The translations under genes and the position numbers were made by a program. From Eubacterium ruminantium (GTDB lineage: Bacteria > Bacillota > Clostridia > Lachnospirales > Lachnospiraceae): 64,000 bases of DNA. The DNA is taken from positions 16,677 to 80,676 of the forward strand of contig NZ_FUXA01000012.1 of assembly GCF_900167085.1 (NCBI RefSeq), written 5' to 3'. Every line of letters begins with the position of its first letter. Positions within the stretch are counted from its first letter, which is position 1. The notes below the pieces were generated by a model. That model saw only the letters and a program-made list of their open reading frames with translations, had not been told where the DNA came from and made no database searches. This document shows, piece after piece, positions 54,091 through 63,620 of this stretch.

Positions 54091-55410
54091 GTGGCGATTT
54101 TTACGTTTAAGGGTGGAATTCATCCGTATGGCGGCAAAAAGCTTTCAAATTATAAAGAGATAAAAGTTTATGTTCCTAAGGGAGAGATAGTTCTTCCTTT
54201 AAGCCAGCATATTGGCGCCCCTGCAAAACCTATTGTGGAAAAGGGCGACAAAGTTGTTGCGGGACAGAAGATAGCAGAAGCAACGGGATTTGTTTCTGCA
54301 AACGTTCATTCAACAGTATCCGGAACAGTTAAGGCTATTGAAAAACGTCTTACTCCCGGTGGAAATAAAGTTGATTCAATAATCATCGATAATGATCATT
54401 TCTTTGAAGAAATGGATTATTCTCAGAATATCAAAAATCTTGAAACTCTCTACAGAGAAGATGTTATAGATATTATCAAAGAAGCGGGCATCGTCGGAAT
54501 GGGCGGAGCAGGCTTTCCTACACATGTTAAGCTTTCACCAAAGAATGAAGCTGACATTGATACCATAATCGTGAACGGAGCAGAGTGTGAACCTTACATC
54601 ACCTCCGATTACAGAAGAATGATAGAAGAACCTATGAAACTGATACTCGGACTTCAGATTGTGGTAAATCTTTTCAATAGAGCCAGAGGTATTATTGCTG
54701 TAGAAGACAATAAACCGGAGGCTATCAAGATCCTTAAGGAAATGACAAAGGATCTTCCGAATATCACTGTAAGACAATTAAAAACAAAATATCCTCAGGG
54801 TGCAGAGCGTCAGCTTATTTATGCTTCTACAGGAAGATTTGTTAATTCCAAAATGCTTCCTGCTGATGCAGGCGTTATTGTAAATAATGTGGATACTATC
54901 ATTTCGATATATGAAGCTGTTATTGAGGGGCGGCCGCTTATTTCAAGAGTTGTGACGGTTTCCGGTGATGCGATTGCTGAGCCGGGCAACTTCATTGTGC
55001 CTCTCGGAACATCTTACAGAGAACTTATCGAGGCTGCCGGCGGATATAAGGTTGAACCGGAAAAAGTTATTTCCGGTGGACCGATGATGGGTAGAGCGAT
55101 ATTTTCTCTCGATATTCCTATAACAAAGGGAACATCTTCTATACTTGCGCTTTCAAAGGATGAGGTTGCTGAACTTGAGCCGTCATCATGCATCAAGTGC
55201 GGAAGATGTGTATCTATTTGCCCGGGAAGAGTTATGCCTAATATTTTAGCGGATTATGCTGAACATGGCAGATACGAGAAATTCCTGGATGCAGGCGGAA
55301 TGGAATGCTGCGAATGCGGTTGCTGTTCTTATGTTTGCCCTGCAAAGAGACATTTGACACAGACAATAGCAGGAACGAGAAAAGCTCTTCTTGCGAATAA
55401 GAAAAAGTAG
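54091..55410 (+). CDS. rnfC: Rnf complex subunit C (NADH/FMN and Fe-S subunit)
   Basis: RnfC is the cytoplasmic, membrane-associated subunit that exchanges electrons with NAD(H). FKGGIHPYGGKK is the family start; the nucleotide-binding GIVGMGGAGFPTHVKL, the INGAECEPY-type motif (VNGAECEPYITSDY) and two 4Fe-4S motifs (CIKCGRCVSICP and CCECGCCSYVCP) follow. Length of 439 is normal. The start codon is GTG with GAGGTAAGGG upstream. The rnfD-G fusion starts nine bases after it. Confidence 0.97.
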   Translation: MAIFTFKGGIHPYGGKKLSNYKEIKVYVPKGEIVLPLSQHIGAPAKPIVEKGDKVVAGQKIAEATGFVSANVHSTVSGTVKAIEKRLTPGGNKVDSIIIDNDHFFEEMDYSQNIKNLETLYREDVIDIIKEAGIVGMGGAGFPTHVKLSPKNEADIDTIIVNGAECEPYITSDYRRMIEEPMKLILGLQIVVNLFNRARGIIAVEDNKPEAIKILKEMTKDLPNITVRQLKTKYPQGAERQLIYASTGRFVNSKMLPADAGVIVNNVDTIISIYEAVIEGRPLISRVVTVSGDAIAEPGNFIVPLGTSYRELIEAAGGYKVEPEKVISGGPMMGRAIFSLDIPITKGTSSILALSKDEVAELEPSSCIKCGRCVSICPGRVMPNILADYAEHGRYEKFLDAGGMECCECGCCSYVCPAKRHLTQTIAGTRKALLANKKK

Positions 55411-55419
55411 GAGGGGAGA

Positions 55420-57138
55420 ATGAATAAAGACTTGGTAAATATATCGGCATCCCCTCATATAAGGGATAAATCATCTACAACGGCTATAATGGGTGATGTG
55501 ATCATCGCACTCATTCCGGCCGCTATAATGGGAATAATCAATTTCGGATTTGATGCATATCTTTTGATCATGGTATGCATGGTTTCGTGCGTTGCATTCG
55601 AAGCACTTTCGGAATATTGGTTTAAGAAAAAGCTTACGGTTAAGGATCTTTCGGCAGCTGTAACAGGACTTCTTCTTGCACTCAACCTTCCACCGACGCT
55701 TCCAATCTGGATGGCAATCCTTGGATGTGCATTTGCAATAATAGTCGTTAAACAGCTTTTTGGTGGTTTGGGACAGAATTTTATGAACCCGGCCCTTGCT
55801 GCAAGATGTTTTCTTGTAATGTCTTTCGCAGGACGAATGACTTCATTTGTCTATGACGGAGTTACAACTGCAACACCGCTTACTATTTTAAAGAACGGAG
55901 GTAAGGCTCCTAGCATACTTTCGATGTTCCTTGGAAATGAAGCAGGAACTATAGGAGAGACATCGGCAGCGGCACTTCTTATCGGAGCGCTGTACCTTCT
56001 TATCAAGAAAGTTATCAGTTTAAGAATTCCATTTTATTATATTTTCACTTTCTCAATCTGCATTTTCCTTTATGCTATAATGAGTAAGCATATGGAACTT
56101 TCGGACGCAGGTCTTTATCTTACAAGACATCTTTTTGGTGGTGGACTTATGCTCGGTGCATTTTTCATGGCGACTGACTATGTGACATCACCTATTACTG
56201 CATCCGGAAAGGTTATATTTGGTATTATCCTCGGACTTCTTACATTTGTTCTCAGAATTTACGGAGGAAGTGCAGAAGGCGTTTCGTATGCCATAATCAT
56301 TTCAAACCTTCTTGTACCGCTTATCGAAATGGTTACAAAACCTAAGTCATTCGGTGAAGGTTATGATGAAAAGCCTCTTTCAGAGAATCTTGGATTCATA
56401 GGTGGAAGAGAGAATATTCCGGGTAATGAAAATATCGGAATGCCTGAAGGTCTTACAGCAGAAGAGGCTGAAGAATGGATCAGGAATAAAAAGTTGCAGG
56501 ATAAGGCAGAACGTTCAGAAAAGAAAAAGAACAGTCTTGCATATATCATTATTTCAATTTGTATTATCGGTCTTTTCGCAGGACTTCTTCTTGGAGCAGT
56601 CTATGATCTTACAAAGAAACCGATTGCAGAAACAGCTGATAAGAATAAGCAGGAATCATTTACAAAGATTTTCCCTGAGGCTGATTCTTATGTAGAGAAT
56701 AAGGAAATAAATATAAGTGATGCAAATGATAAAGCTGAAGATATCTACGCGGCTAAAGCTGATATAGATGAAATCTGGGATGCTAAATCTTCTGATGGAA
56801 ATACAGCAGGACATATCATTATAATCACTTCTCATGAAGGTTATGGCGGTGATATCCAGATGGCAGTTGCTGTTGGGAATGACGGCGTGATAACAGGAAT
56901 ATCTGTTCTTAAGATAAGTGAGACAGCCGGACTTGGTATGGAAGCTAAGGATGATCCTTCATTCCTTAAGCAGTATATCGGCAAGAATGTTAAGAATTAT
57001 GTTGTAACCAAGAACCCTGCCGGATCTGATGAAGAGATAACAGCAATCTCAGGTGCAACTATTACTTCAAACGCTGTAACAAAGGCAGTTAATAAAGCGC
57101 TTAACTATGCAAATGAAACATGGGGAGGTGCTAAGTAA
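55420..57138 (+). CDS. rnfD-rnfG: Rnf subunits D and G fused in one chain
   Basis: Residues 1 to about 310 are RnfD: many helices, opening SPHIRDKSSTTAIMGDV, with DGVTTATPLTIL carrying the Thr that takes covalent FMN. After a soluble linker (about 315-365), a new helix near 370 begins RnfG, whose FMN-binding domain ends in SGATITSNAVTKAV, with the second flavinylation Thr. In most bacteria these are two neighbouring genes in the order D-G. Here there is no stop between them: 572 residues equals the sum of the two. Ribosome binding site GGAGGGGA. Both sites are probable ApbE targets. Confidence 0.93.
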   Translation: MNKDLVNISASPHIRDKSSTTAIMGDVIIALIPAAIMGIINFGFDAYLLIMVCMVSCVAFEALSEYWFKKKLTVKDLSAAVTGLLLALNLPPTLPIWMAILGCAFAIIVVKQLFGGLGQNFMNPALAARCFLVMSFAGRMTSFVYDGVTTATPLTILKNGGKAPSILSMFLGNEAGTIGETSAAALLIGALYLLIKKVISLRIPFYYIFTFSICIFLYAIMSKHMELSDAGLYLTRHLFGGGLMLGAFFMATDYVTSPITASGKVIFGIILGLLTFVLRIYGGSAEGVSYAIIISNLLVPLIEMVTKPKSFGEGYDEKPLSENLGFIGGRENIPGNENIGMPEGLTAEEAEEWIRNKKLQDKAERSEKKKNSLAYIIISICIIGLFAGLLLGAVYDLTKKPIAETADKNKQESFTKIFPEADSYVENKEINISDANDKAEDIYAAKADIDEIWDAKSSDGNTAGHIIIITSHEGYGGDIQMAVAVGNDGVITGISVLKISETAGLGMEAKDDPSFLKQYIGKNVKNYVVTKNPAGSDEEITAISGATITSNAVTKAVNKALNYANETWGGAK

Positions 57139-58184
57139 TGAAGAAATACTGGGAGAGATTATATAACGGAATAATTAAAGAAAATCCGACATTTGTACAG
57201 ATGCTCGGTATGTGTCCGACACTCGCAGTTACTTCGACTGCTATAAACGGACTTGGAATGGGTATTGCAACTCTTGCAGTACTTACTATGAGTAATATGC
57301 TCATTTCCATGCTTAGAAATCTTATATCGGATAAGGTGAGAATACCTGCATATATAACCATCATCGCTTCATTTGTAACAGTTGTAAGCTTTGTTATGCA
57401 GGCATATACTCCGGGCTTATATGAAAGTCTTGGAGTATTCATTCCACTTATTGTTGTTAACTGTATAATACTCGGAAGAGCTGAGAGTTATGCAGGTAAG
57501 AATAAAGTTCTTCTGTCTATATTTGACGGAATCGGTATGGGACTTGGATTTACACTCGGTCTTACTGTTATCGGTATGATCAGAGAACTTCTGGGTGCAG
57601 GAACTTTATTCGGAATAAAAGTAACAGCAGATCTTTTTGATCCTATAAGAATCTTTGCCATGAACCCGGGTGCATTCTTTGTATTGGCATTTATCATTGC
57701 ATTCATAAATGGAATGACCATCAAGAAAGCTAAGAAAAATGGTACAAAGCCTAATTTACGCCGCATCGATGGATGTGAAGGATGTACGAATTTTGCATGT
57801 GCAGGCAAGAAGGTAAGTCCTGAAGAAGCTGAGAAGCTTATGAAGGAATGTGCTGATAAAAGAGCAAATGCACAGGCAGCAGAACCTGTTAAGAAGGATT
57901 CTGAAGATAATAAAACAAATTCTTCCGAAAAGAAGGATAATGATAAACAGGATGATAAGTCAGAAAATAAATCAGAAAATAAGCCGGACAATAAGTCGGA
58001 CGAAAAAAATGATGAAAAGGCTGATGAGTCTAAGGTTTCTGATAAGGATTCCAAGATGGATGATAACGATCCTGAAGCAAAGACAGATGTCCTTGCAGTA
58101 AATGATGATAAAAAGAAAGATGATAAGGATAATGCCAAGTCATCTACAGGTAAATTAAAGAAAGATAAAGAAAGGCAGGTGTAG
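57138..58184 (+). CDS. rnfE: Rnf complex subunit E with a long charged tail
   Basis: This membrane subunit pairs with RnfA around the ion/electron path. The family part covers residues 1 to about 205, with Cys in LGMCPTLAV and VNCIILGRAE as expected for the shared Fe-S site. After the last helix comes a Cys motif CEGCTNFAC (213-221), then about 100 residues of almost pure Lys/Asp/Glu/Ser/Asn, making it 348 residues where about 200-230 is usual. The ATG overlaps the preceding TAA by one base; GGAGGTG is upstream. The tail is real coding sequence: it is open in frame and followed by a normally spaced rnfA. Confidence 0.93.
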   Translation: MKKYWERLYNGIIKENPTFVQMLGMCPTLAVTSTAINGLGMGIATLAVLTMSNMLISMLRNLISDKVRIPAYITIIASFVTVVSFVMQAYTPGLYESLGVFIPLIVVNCIILGRAESYAGKNKVLLSIFDGIGMGLGFTLGLTVIGMIRELLGAGTLFGIKVTADLFDPIRIFAMNPGAFFVLAFIIAFINGMTIKKAKKNGTKPNLRRIDGCEGCTNFACAGKKVSPEEAEKLMKECADKRANAQAAEPVKKDSEDNKTNSSEKKDNDKQDDKSENKSENKPDNKSDEKNDEKADESKVSDKDSKMDDNDPEAKTDVLAVNDDKKKDDKDNAKSSTGKLKKDKERQV

Positions 58185-58187
58185 CAT

Positions 58188-58760
58188 ATGAATATATTTC
58201 TTTTTGCTGTATCTGCAGCTTTGATCAATAATGTTGTTCTCGTACAGTTCCAGGGACTCTGTCCATTTATAGGAGTTTCAAAGAATACAAAAACTGCAGC
58301 GGGAATGGGTGCGGCTGTTATATTCGTTATGACACTTGCATCGACAGTAACAAGTATCATTTACTATCATGTACTTGTTCCTTTAAAGATTGAATATCTC
58401 AATACGATAGCATTTATTCTTATCATTGCGGGACTTGTTCAGTTTGTAGAGATGTTTCTTAAGAAGAAAGTCAGATCTTTATATAAAGCGCTTGGAGTTT
58501 ATCTTCCGCTTATAACGACAAACTGTGCGGTTCTTGGAATTGCTATCAGCAATGTTCAGAATAAGCTTTCAATTGCGAGATGTATATTAAACGGAATGTT
58601 CTCAGCTGTAGGTTTTGCCATAGCAATAGTAATACTGGCAAGCATCAGAGAGAAGACAGAGGATAATGATGTCCCTGAAGCCTTTAAGGGAGGACCGATG
58701 ATCCTTCTTGCGGCAGGTCTTATGGCCCTTGCGTTCAGCGGATTTTCAGGACTTTTATAA
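58188..58760 (+). CDS. rnfA: Rnf complex subunit A
   Basis: RnfA is an inner-membrane subunit of 190 residues with six helices, homologous to RnfE in inverted orientation. NNVVLVQFQGLCPFIGVS and TTNCAVLGIAI carry the conserved Cys. AGGTG before the ATG; three bases separate it from rnfE. Confidence 0.97.
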   Translation: MNIFLFAVSAALINNVVLVQFQGLCPFIGVSKNTKTAAGMGAAVIFVMTLASTVTSIIYYHVLVPLKIEYLNTIAFILIIAGLVQFVEMFLKKKVRSLYKALGVYLPLITTNCAVLGIAISNVQNKLSIARCILNGMFSAVGFAIAIVILASIREKTEDNDVPEAFKGGPMILLAAGLMALAFSGFSGLL

Positions 58761-58782
58761 GAACTATTCGGGAGGTATATAA

Positions 58783-59574
58783 ATGAATTATATACATATT
58801 CTCATAGCAGCCGGTATTATTGCGGGAGTGGCAATCCTTGTCGGAATACTCCTTGGTAAAGCCAGTGAAATATTTAAAGTTGAAACCAGTGAAACAGAAG
58901 CTGCAGTAAGAGAGGCTCTTCCGGGCAATAACTGCGGTGCCTGCGGATTTCCTGGATGTGACGGTCTCGCCAAAGCGATCGCTGAGGGGAAAGCGCCTGT
59001 TAATTCTTGTCCTGTTGGAGGAGATGCGGTAGCTGAAAAAATTTCCAAGATAGTTGGAGGCGAAGTTGGACAGAGCGTTAAAATGGTTGCGGTTGTGAAA
59101 TGTAAAGGCGACTGTAACAAAGCAAAAGAACTTTATAATTATGTTGGACCTAAGACATGTATCATAGCTTCAAATGCTCCGAATAAGGGACCTAAGGCAT
59201 GTACATACGGATGCCTCGGATATGGAGAATGTAAGAAGGTATGTGAGTTTGGTGCGATAGATATAGTTGATGGTGTCGCTGTTATAGACAAGGACAAATG
59301 TAAAGCATGTATGAAGTGTGTGGAGATTTGTCCAAGACATCTTATAAAAATGATACCTTATAATAAAACACATATAATAATGTGTAACAATAAAGACAGA
59401 GGCTTAGATGTTAAGGATGTTTGTTCTGCCGGATGTATCGGATGTACATTATGCGTTAAGTCATGTCCAAAAGAAGCGATAGAAATGAATGGAAATCTTC
59501 CTAAGATAGATTATGAGAAGTGCGTAAACTGTGGTTTATGTGAGAAGAAATGCCCAATGAAGGCTATATCATAG
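58783..59574 (+). CDS. rnfB: Rnf complex subunit B (ferredoxin-type subunit)
   Basis: RnfB receives electrons from reduced ferredoxin. An N-terminal membrane helix is followed by the 4Fe-4S domain NNCGACGFPGCDG, then several further Cys clusters (CGYGECKKVC-type, CKACMKCVEICP, CIGCTLCVKSCP, CVNCGLCEKKCP). Length of 263 is at the short end for Clostridia, where extra ferredoxin domains can follow. It ends the rnfC-(D+G)-E-A-B operon. GGGAGG precedes the ATG. Confidence 0.96.
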   Translation: MNYIHILIAAGIIAGVAILVGILLGKASEIFKVETSETEAAVREALPGNNCGACGFPGCDGLAKAIAEGKAPVNSCPVGGDAVAEKISKIVGGEVGQSVKMVAVVKCKGDCNKAKELYNYVGPKTCIIASNAPNKGPKACTYGCLGYGECKKVCEFGAIDIVDGVAVIDKDKCKACMKCVEICPRHLIKMIPYNKTHIIMCNNKDRGLDVKDVCSAGCIGCTLCVKSCPKEAIEMNGNLPKIDYEKCVNCGLCEKKCPMKAIS

Positions 59575-59606
59575 AGAAGGTATAAAGTCAAACCAGGAGG
59601 TAAAAT

Positions 59607-60056
59607 ATGAAGTGTCCTTATTGTAATGAAGAAGATACCAGAGTTATCGACTCAAGACCTGCAGATGATGGAAGCTCTATCAGAAGAAGAAGGCAGTGCG
59701 ATGCTTGCGGTAAAAGATTTACTACATACGAAAAAGTCGAGACTATTCCTATTATGATCATCAAAAAGGATAAGACAAGAGAAGCTTACAGCAGAAGCAA
59801 GCTCGAAGAAGGTATCCTCAGATCATGCCATAAGAGACCGGTATCAGCAAGTCAGATTCAGAACTGTGTTAATCAGATTGAAAATGATCTTTATAACCTC
59901 GAGAAGCTTGAGGTTGACAGCTCTGAACTTGGAGAGATCGTTATGGACAGAATCAAGGATCTCGATAAAGTTGCATATGTAAGATTTGCATCAGTTTACA
60001 GAGAATTCAAAGATGTGAATACATTTATGGATGAACTTAAGAAACTTCTGAAATAA
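59607..60056 (+). CDS. nrdR: Transcriptional repressor of ribonucleotide reductase genes
   Basis: NrdR represses nrd genes according to bound ATP/dATP. It has an N-terminal zinc ribbon with Cys3/Cys6 and Cys31/Cys34 (CPYC, CDAC) and an ATP-cone from about residue 48 (IIKKDKTREAYSRSKLEEGI). Length of 149 is normal. AGGAGGT upstream of the ATG. No nrd genes are in the window. Confidence 0.97.
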   Translation: MKCPYCNEEDTRVIDSRPADDGSSIRRRRQCDACGKRFTTYEKVETIPIMIIKKDKTREAYSRSKLEEGILRSCHKRPVSASQIQNCVNQIENDLYNLEKLEVDSSELGEIVMDRIKDLDKVAYVRFASVYREFKDVNTFMDELKKLLK

Positions 60057-60076
60057 TAATATACGGAGATTGTGAT

Positions 60077-60706
60077 TTGGATAATGAATATAAAATTCTT
60101 CGTGAAGGTGGAAGCGGAGAGATAGTTGAAAAAAAGTCCAGATTTATAGGCGTAACAAAGCCTGTCAGTAGTGAAGAAGAAGCTTATTCTTTCATAGAAA
60201 GTATAAAAAAAGAGCATTATCAGGCAAGGCATAACTGCTTTGCCTTTTCTATTCGCACAAATGAAGGGAGCGGTATCCTTGAAAGATTTTCCGACGACGG
60301 AGAACCTCAGGGTACAGCGGGACTGCCTATATTAAATGTGATAAGAGGAGCAGAAGTAAATAATATAGTGATAGTTGTTACCAGATATTTTGGCGGTACT
60401 CTTCTGGGAACCGGCGGACTGGTAAGAGCCTATACCGATGCTGCAAAAGAAGCGATTGATGCCTCTGTGATCCATACAGTAATGCATATCATGGCAGTAA
60501 AGATTGAAATCGATTACACTGATGTGGGAAGGATCAATTATATTGTCATGAATAAGGGGTATGAAACAGAAGCTCCGATCTTCACAGACAAAGTATCAGA
60601 GATTATTTATGTTCCTTTTGAAGAGAAGGACAGCTTCGCCAAAGAGATAACCGAAGCCACTTCCGCCAGGGCAGTTATAACAATGGTTGAAGATATGTAT
60701 AGATAA
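60077..60706 (+). CDS. YigZ/IMPACT family protein
   Basis: The 209-residue protein of the UPF0029/IMPACT family has the signature FSDDGEPQGTAGLPIL and TRYFGGTLLGTGGLVRAY in the N-terminal domain, and a DUF1949-like C-terminal domain. Relatives in eukaryotes modulate the Gcn2 stress response; the bacterial role is unclear. The start is TTG at 60077 with CGGAGA upstream; the nearby ATG is out of frame. It converges on the minus-strand ABC operon with only eight bases between the stops. Confidence 0.92.
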   Translation: MDNEYKILREGGSGEIVEKKSRFIGVTKPVSSEEEAYSFIESIKKEHYQARHNCFAFSIRTNEGSGILERFSDDGEPQGTAGLPILNVIRGAEVNNIVIVVTRYFGGTLLGTGGLVRAYTDAAKEAIDASVIHTVMHIMAVKIEIDYTDVGRINYIVMNKGYETEAPIFTDKVSEIIYVPFEEKDSFAKEITEATSARAVITMVEDMYR

Positions 60707-60714
60707 TTATTTAT

Positions 60715-61782
60715 TTAGAAATAATATGGCGGGAAGAAAAGCGATATATTTCTTATAAATGAATTATATTTTCCGATGTCAAAGAATACTCCGCTGAATA
60801 CGAGCGTAAGTATCAGAAGAACCGGAAGTACTTTATAGAATATACGATTAGAATTTAATATGAGGCTGATGATTACGGAATATAATCCGACAACAGCAAC
60901 ATAGATAAGCATCCTGAACAGAAGTGTTACAGGGTGCATTTCTTTTATAAGGAGAAGACATATAAATGAAGTGAGTGATATAGGAAGTAAAGAAGCGGTG
61001 ATATGAGAGATGCGGAGCATGAAACGGTCCTTTTTACTTGCTCTCATATAAATTTTCTTTTCTTTATCCGTAAGATAAGCGGAGGTACCTATAAGAGATG
61101 CAACAAAGATGAATAAAGCTGCAATTTTTCTGATAGGTAACTCAGTTTTTGTCACTTCGGTAAGTTCAGTATAATTTGATTTATTTTCTTCTACATTCTT
61201 GAAAACAGAACTATTTTGCTGATAGGTTGAAAATACTTCATCAGCATTTAAATTAAATGTTTCTCTAAGTTCTGCAAGTTCATTTTTATCAAGAGTTTTC
61301 TTGTAATAACTTTTTACAGATGATGCATAATGTGATTTATAAATTAAAGGAGCAATCTCATCAAAAAGCTGGCTGAATACAATCTCTCTTGCAACGGTAG
61401 GAAGTCTGGAAGAGTTTGTTGTATATTCGATGACTTTATTAGAAGTATTAAGAGATATACAGTCATCAAAAAATCCCTTAGGGATTATAAATCCAACATT
61501 GGCTTTCTCACTGAGAACATCATTTATAACTTCATCTTCTGAATATACAAAATAAAAATGATAGATAGAAGTCATTTCGGAAATCTCTTCATTAAATTCT
61601 TTTGATAATTCCGAGTCGTCCATATTATAAATGACTGCCGGAATGTATAAGGATTTTTCCTTTGAAGGGATGTTTACATATACAACCGAGAGGGTGATGA
61701 GAGTTGCAAGCATGACAATATAAAGAGGCTGTATCATAGTCCTCTTAAGCATGACATATAATCTGTTAATAAGTAATCTCAT
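60715..61782 (-). CDS. ABC-2 type permease, second of a pair
   Basis: This membrane protein of about 355 residues is built like YhgE/ABC2_membrane_3 proteins: one N-terminal helix (about 15-33), an outer domain of about 170 residues (IYNMDDSELSKEFNEEI), and a cluster of about five C-terminal helices. ATG 61782 is preferred since AGAAAGGA lies about seven bases upstream; an ATG nine codons earlier has a weaker site. It is the last gene of the minus-strand export operon and probably pairs with the related permease encoded at 61822. Confidence 0.85.
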   Translation of the reverse strand: MRLLINRLYVMLKRTMIQPLYIVMLATLITLSVVYVNIPSKEKSLYIPAVIYNMDDSELSKEFNEEISEMTSIYHFYFVYSEDEVINDVLSEKANVGFIIPKGFFDDCISLNTSNKVIEYTTNSSRLPTVAREIVFSQLFDEIAPLIYKSHYASSVKSYYKKTLDKNELAELRETFNLNADEVFSTYQQNSSVFKNVEENKSNYTELTEVTKTELPIRKIAALFIFVASLIGTSAYLTDKEKKIYMRASKKDRFMLRISHITASLLPISLTSFICLLLIKEMHPVTLLFRMLIYVAVVGLYSVIISLILNSNRIFYKVLPVLLILTLVFSGVFFDIGKYNSFIRNISLFFPPYYF

Positions 61783-61821
61783 ACATTTGTCCTTTCTCGG
61801 TCGGTTCATATACTTCTTACA

Positions 61822-62922
61822 TTAGTAAATTGCCCATAAAATATATTTGAGCAGATGATAAATAGGATTAAACTTCACGGCACTCTGTAAAAATCTTGGC
61901 ATGAGCAACGGAGGAATCACACCACCTGCAAGATAAATCAAAAGAATTATCGAGATAAATAAAAGTGTATTTACCAGATGCTCGGATTTTATCAGTTCGG
62001 AAAAAAGTAATGTTATAGTAGCAGAAAATGCTGCAACCGGAATCATTGTGATAACTGAAGTAATGTTAGGAGAAGTTCCCCCGACAAGAAGCAGTATAAA
62101 TATCATTATGTAAACAAGGTATATCAGAAATGTTCCGCAGATTGCTTTGGAAATAAGTAAGCTGCATTTACTGCCGCCTTCTTTATAATATCGCATGATG
62201 AATGCTTTATTATGACCTTTATAAAATGGAGTAAGAAGGAAACACATTAAGGTAAAGATTGCCAGTAAAAATGTTGCTGTCAGTGTTTCACGAAGATTGT
62301 GTGCGGAATTTGAATTGATATTTTTGACTTCAAAAATATTCATTCTTCCCGCAACATATGTGAGGTTTGCTTCATCCAGTTTATCTGACGCATCTTTAAC
62401 ATATTTTTTGTCATGCTGTAAAATGGCAGCATGATAAAATGCTTTATATGAAGTTTGAGCCGTACCCAGAAGATCTGAGGCAACGGCTATCATATCATTT
62501 ACAAGATGTTCCTCGAGGCTGACATTTTCTCCGAAATATAATTCAATCTGTGGGTTATCACCGGAGGTGATACCGTCTGCAAAATTTGCCGGAATAACGA
62601 TCAGGGCAATGATTTTGTTGTCTTTTATAAGCATTTTACCTTCTTCAACATCGGTCACCTGAATTATATTCAGCGATTCTTTGACGCTGTCCATGTTCTG
62701 GGCAAAGTTAACTGCAAGATTATTGTATGAATTATTTTCGGGGATATACAGACCTACTGATACGTGAGAAAAAATATCCTTACTATATATCAGATTATCT
62801 GAATAAATGAGTAAGATCCATGAAACACACGCAAAAATAAGAGCAGTTATAAATATTCCGGGAATGATCCGGACTGCTCTTTTAAAATCAGCATGTAATA
62901 ATCGGAAGAATCTATCTTTCAT
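61822..62922 (-). CDS. ABC-2 type permease, first of a pair
   Basis: It has the same layout as its downstream neighbour: an N-terminal helix (about 15-37), an outer domain with ISYGL-like and NDMIAVASDLLG segments, and C-terminal helices from about 210. ATG 62922 is used; an in-frame TTG two codons earlier (62928) has AAGGAG at closer distance and is a fair alternative. Either way the start lies inside the end of the ATPase gene. The two permeases would form a heterodimeric pore; the cargo is unknown. Confidence 0.85.
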   Translation of the reverse strand: MKDRFFRLLHADFKRAVRIIPGIFITALIFACVSWILLIYSDNLIYSKDIFSHVSVGLYIPENNSYNNLAVNFAQNMDSVKESLNIIQVTDVEEGKMLIKDNKIIALIVIPANFADGITSGDNPQIELYFGENVSLEEHLVNDMIAVASDLLGTAQTSYKAFYHAAILQHDKKYVKDASDKLDEANLTYVAGRMNIFEVKNINSNSAHNLRETLTATFLLAIFTLMCFLLTPFYKGHNKAFIMRYYKEGGSKCSLLISKAICGTFLIYLVYIMIFILLLVGGTSPNITSVITMIPVAAFSATITLLFSELIKSEHLVNTLLFISIILLIYLAGGVIPPLLMPRFLQSAVKFNPIYHLLKYILWAIY

Positions 62923-63604
62923 TTTCAAGGCTACTCCTTAAGATATCTATAAAGTCAAAATCATCATTAGTTACTGCCGGACGAACAATGCCTTTATTGA
63001 TAAATAAAACCTTGTCGCATGCTTTTAAAACCATATCTTCATGTGAAGCTATGATGACTGTTCCACCTGCATTTTTAAATGCGATAATATATTCCATGAT
63101 ATCATATCGTGCAACCATATCAAGTGCTGAAAATGGTTCATCCATAAGAAGAACCTTTGGGTCACTCATAAGTATGGAGGTAAGAGCGAGTCGTTTCTTC
63201 ATACCGCCGGACATGCTGCTGACTTTTTTATCAAGGAATTTGTGCACACCGAGATTGGAAAGTGGAGGTGCGCTTATTATCTTCTGTATCTCATCTTTTT
63301 TATATGGAGACCACACCAAGAGATTATCCATTCCGGTAAGCTCTTCGATAAGAGGATTCTCCTGAGTTGCATAGCCGAACATTTTCTTATATGCAGTTGG
63401 ATTATCATTTAAATTAATGTCATTTATGGAAATATTTCCTGAATCCGGCTTCTTGATACCGGCTATGGCAGAAAGAAGAGTTGACTTTCCTGAACCGTTT
63501 GAACCAAGCAGGCCGATGATGCTTCCCTCAGCAACTTCGAATGATGCATTTTTTATAACATTTTTCTTTTTATAACTGAGAGACAGGTCAGATACTTTTA
63601 ACAT
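62912..63604 (-). CDS. ABC transporter ATP-binding protein
   Basis: This 230-residue ATPase drives the two permeases encoded after it. Walker A is GSNGSGKST, Q-loop YATQENPLI, signature MSGGMKKR, Walker B VLLMDEPFSALD and switch His ASHEDM. The gene follows the small unknown gene by 16 bases and overlaps the first permease gene, so all four are probably co-transcribed. Confidence 0.94.
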   Translation of the reverse strand: MLKVSDLSLSYKKKNVIKNASFEVAEGSIIGLLGSNGSGKSTLLSAIAGIKKPDSGNISINDINLNDNPTAYKKMFGYATQENPLIEELTGMDNLLVWSPYKKDEIQKIISAPPLSNLGVHKFLDKKVSSMSGGMKKRLALTSILMSDPKVLLMDEPFSALDMVARYDIMEYIIAFKNAGGTVIIASHEDMVLKACDKVLFINKGIVRPAVTNDDFDFIDILRSSLENER

Positions 63605-63620
63605 AGTGTTCCCCTATATA

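Noticed and set aside
57488-58360. 290-codon open frame on the minus strand across rnfE-rnfA
   Set aside because: It is antisense to two well-supported Rnf genes; its Ser/Leu/Phe-rich composition is the reverse image of the charged rnfE tail, and it has no homology I recognise.
60707-60730. Terminator between the YigZ-family gene and the minus-strand permease
   Set aside because: Only a 7-bp all-A/T stem is present, too weak to call.
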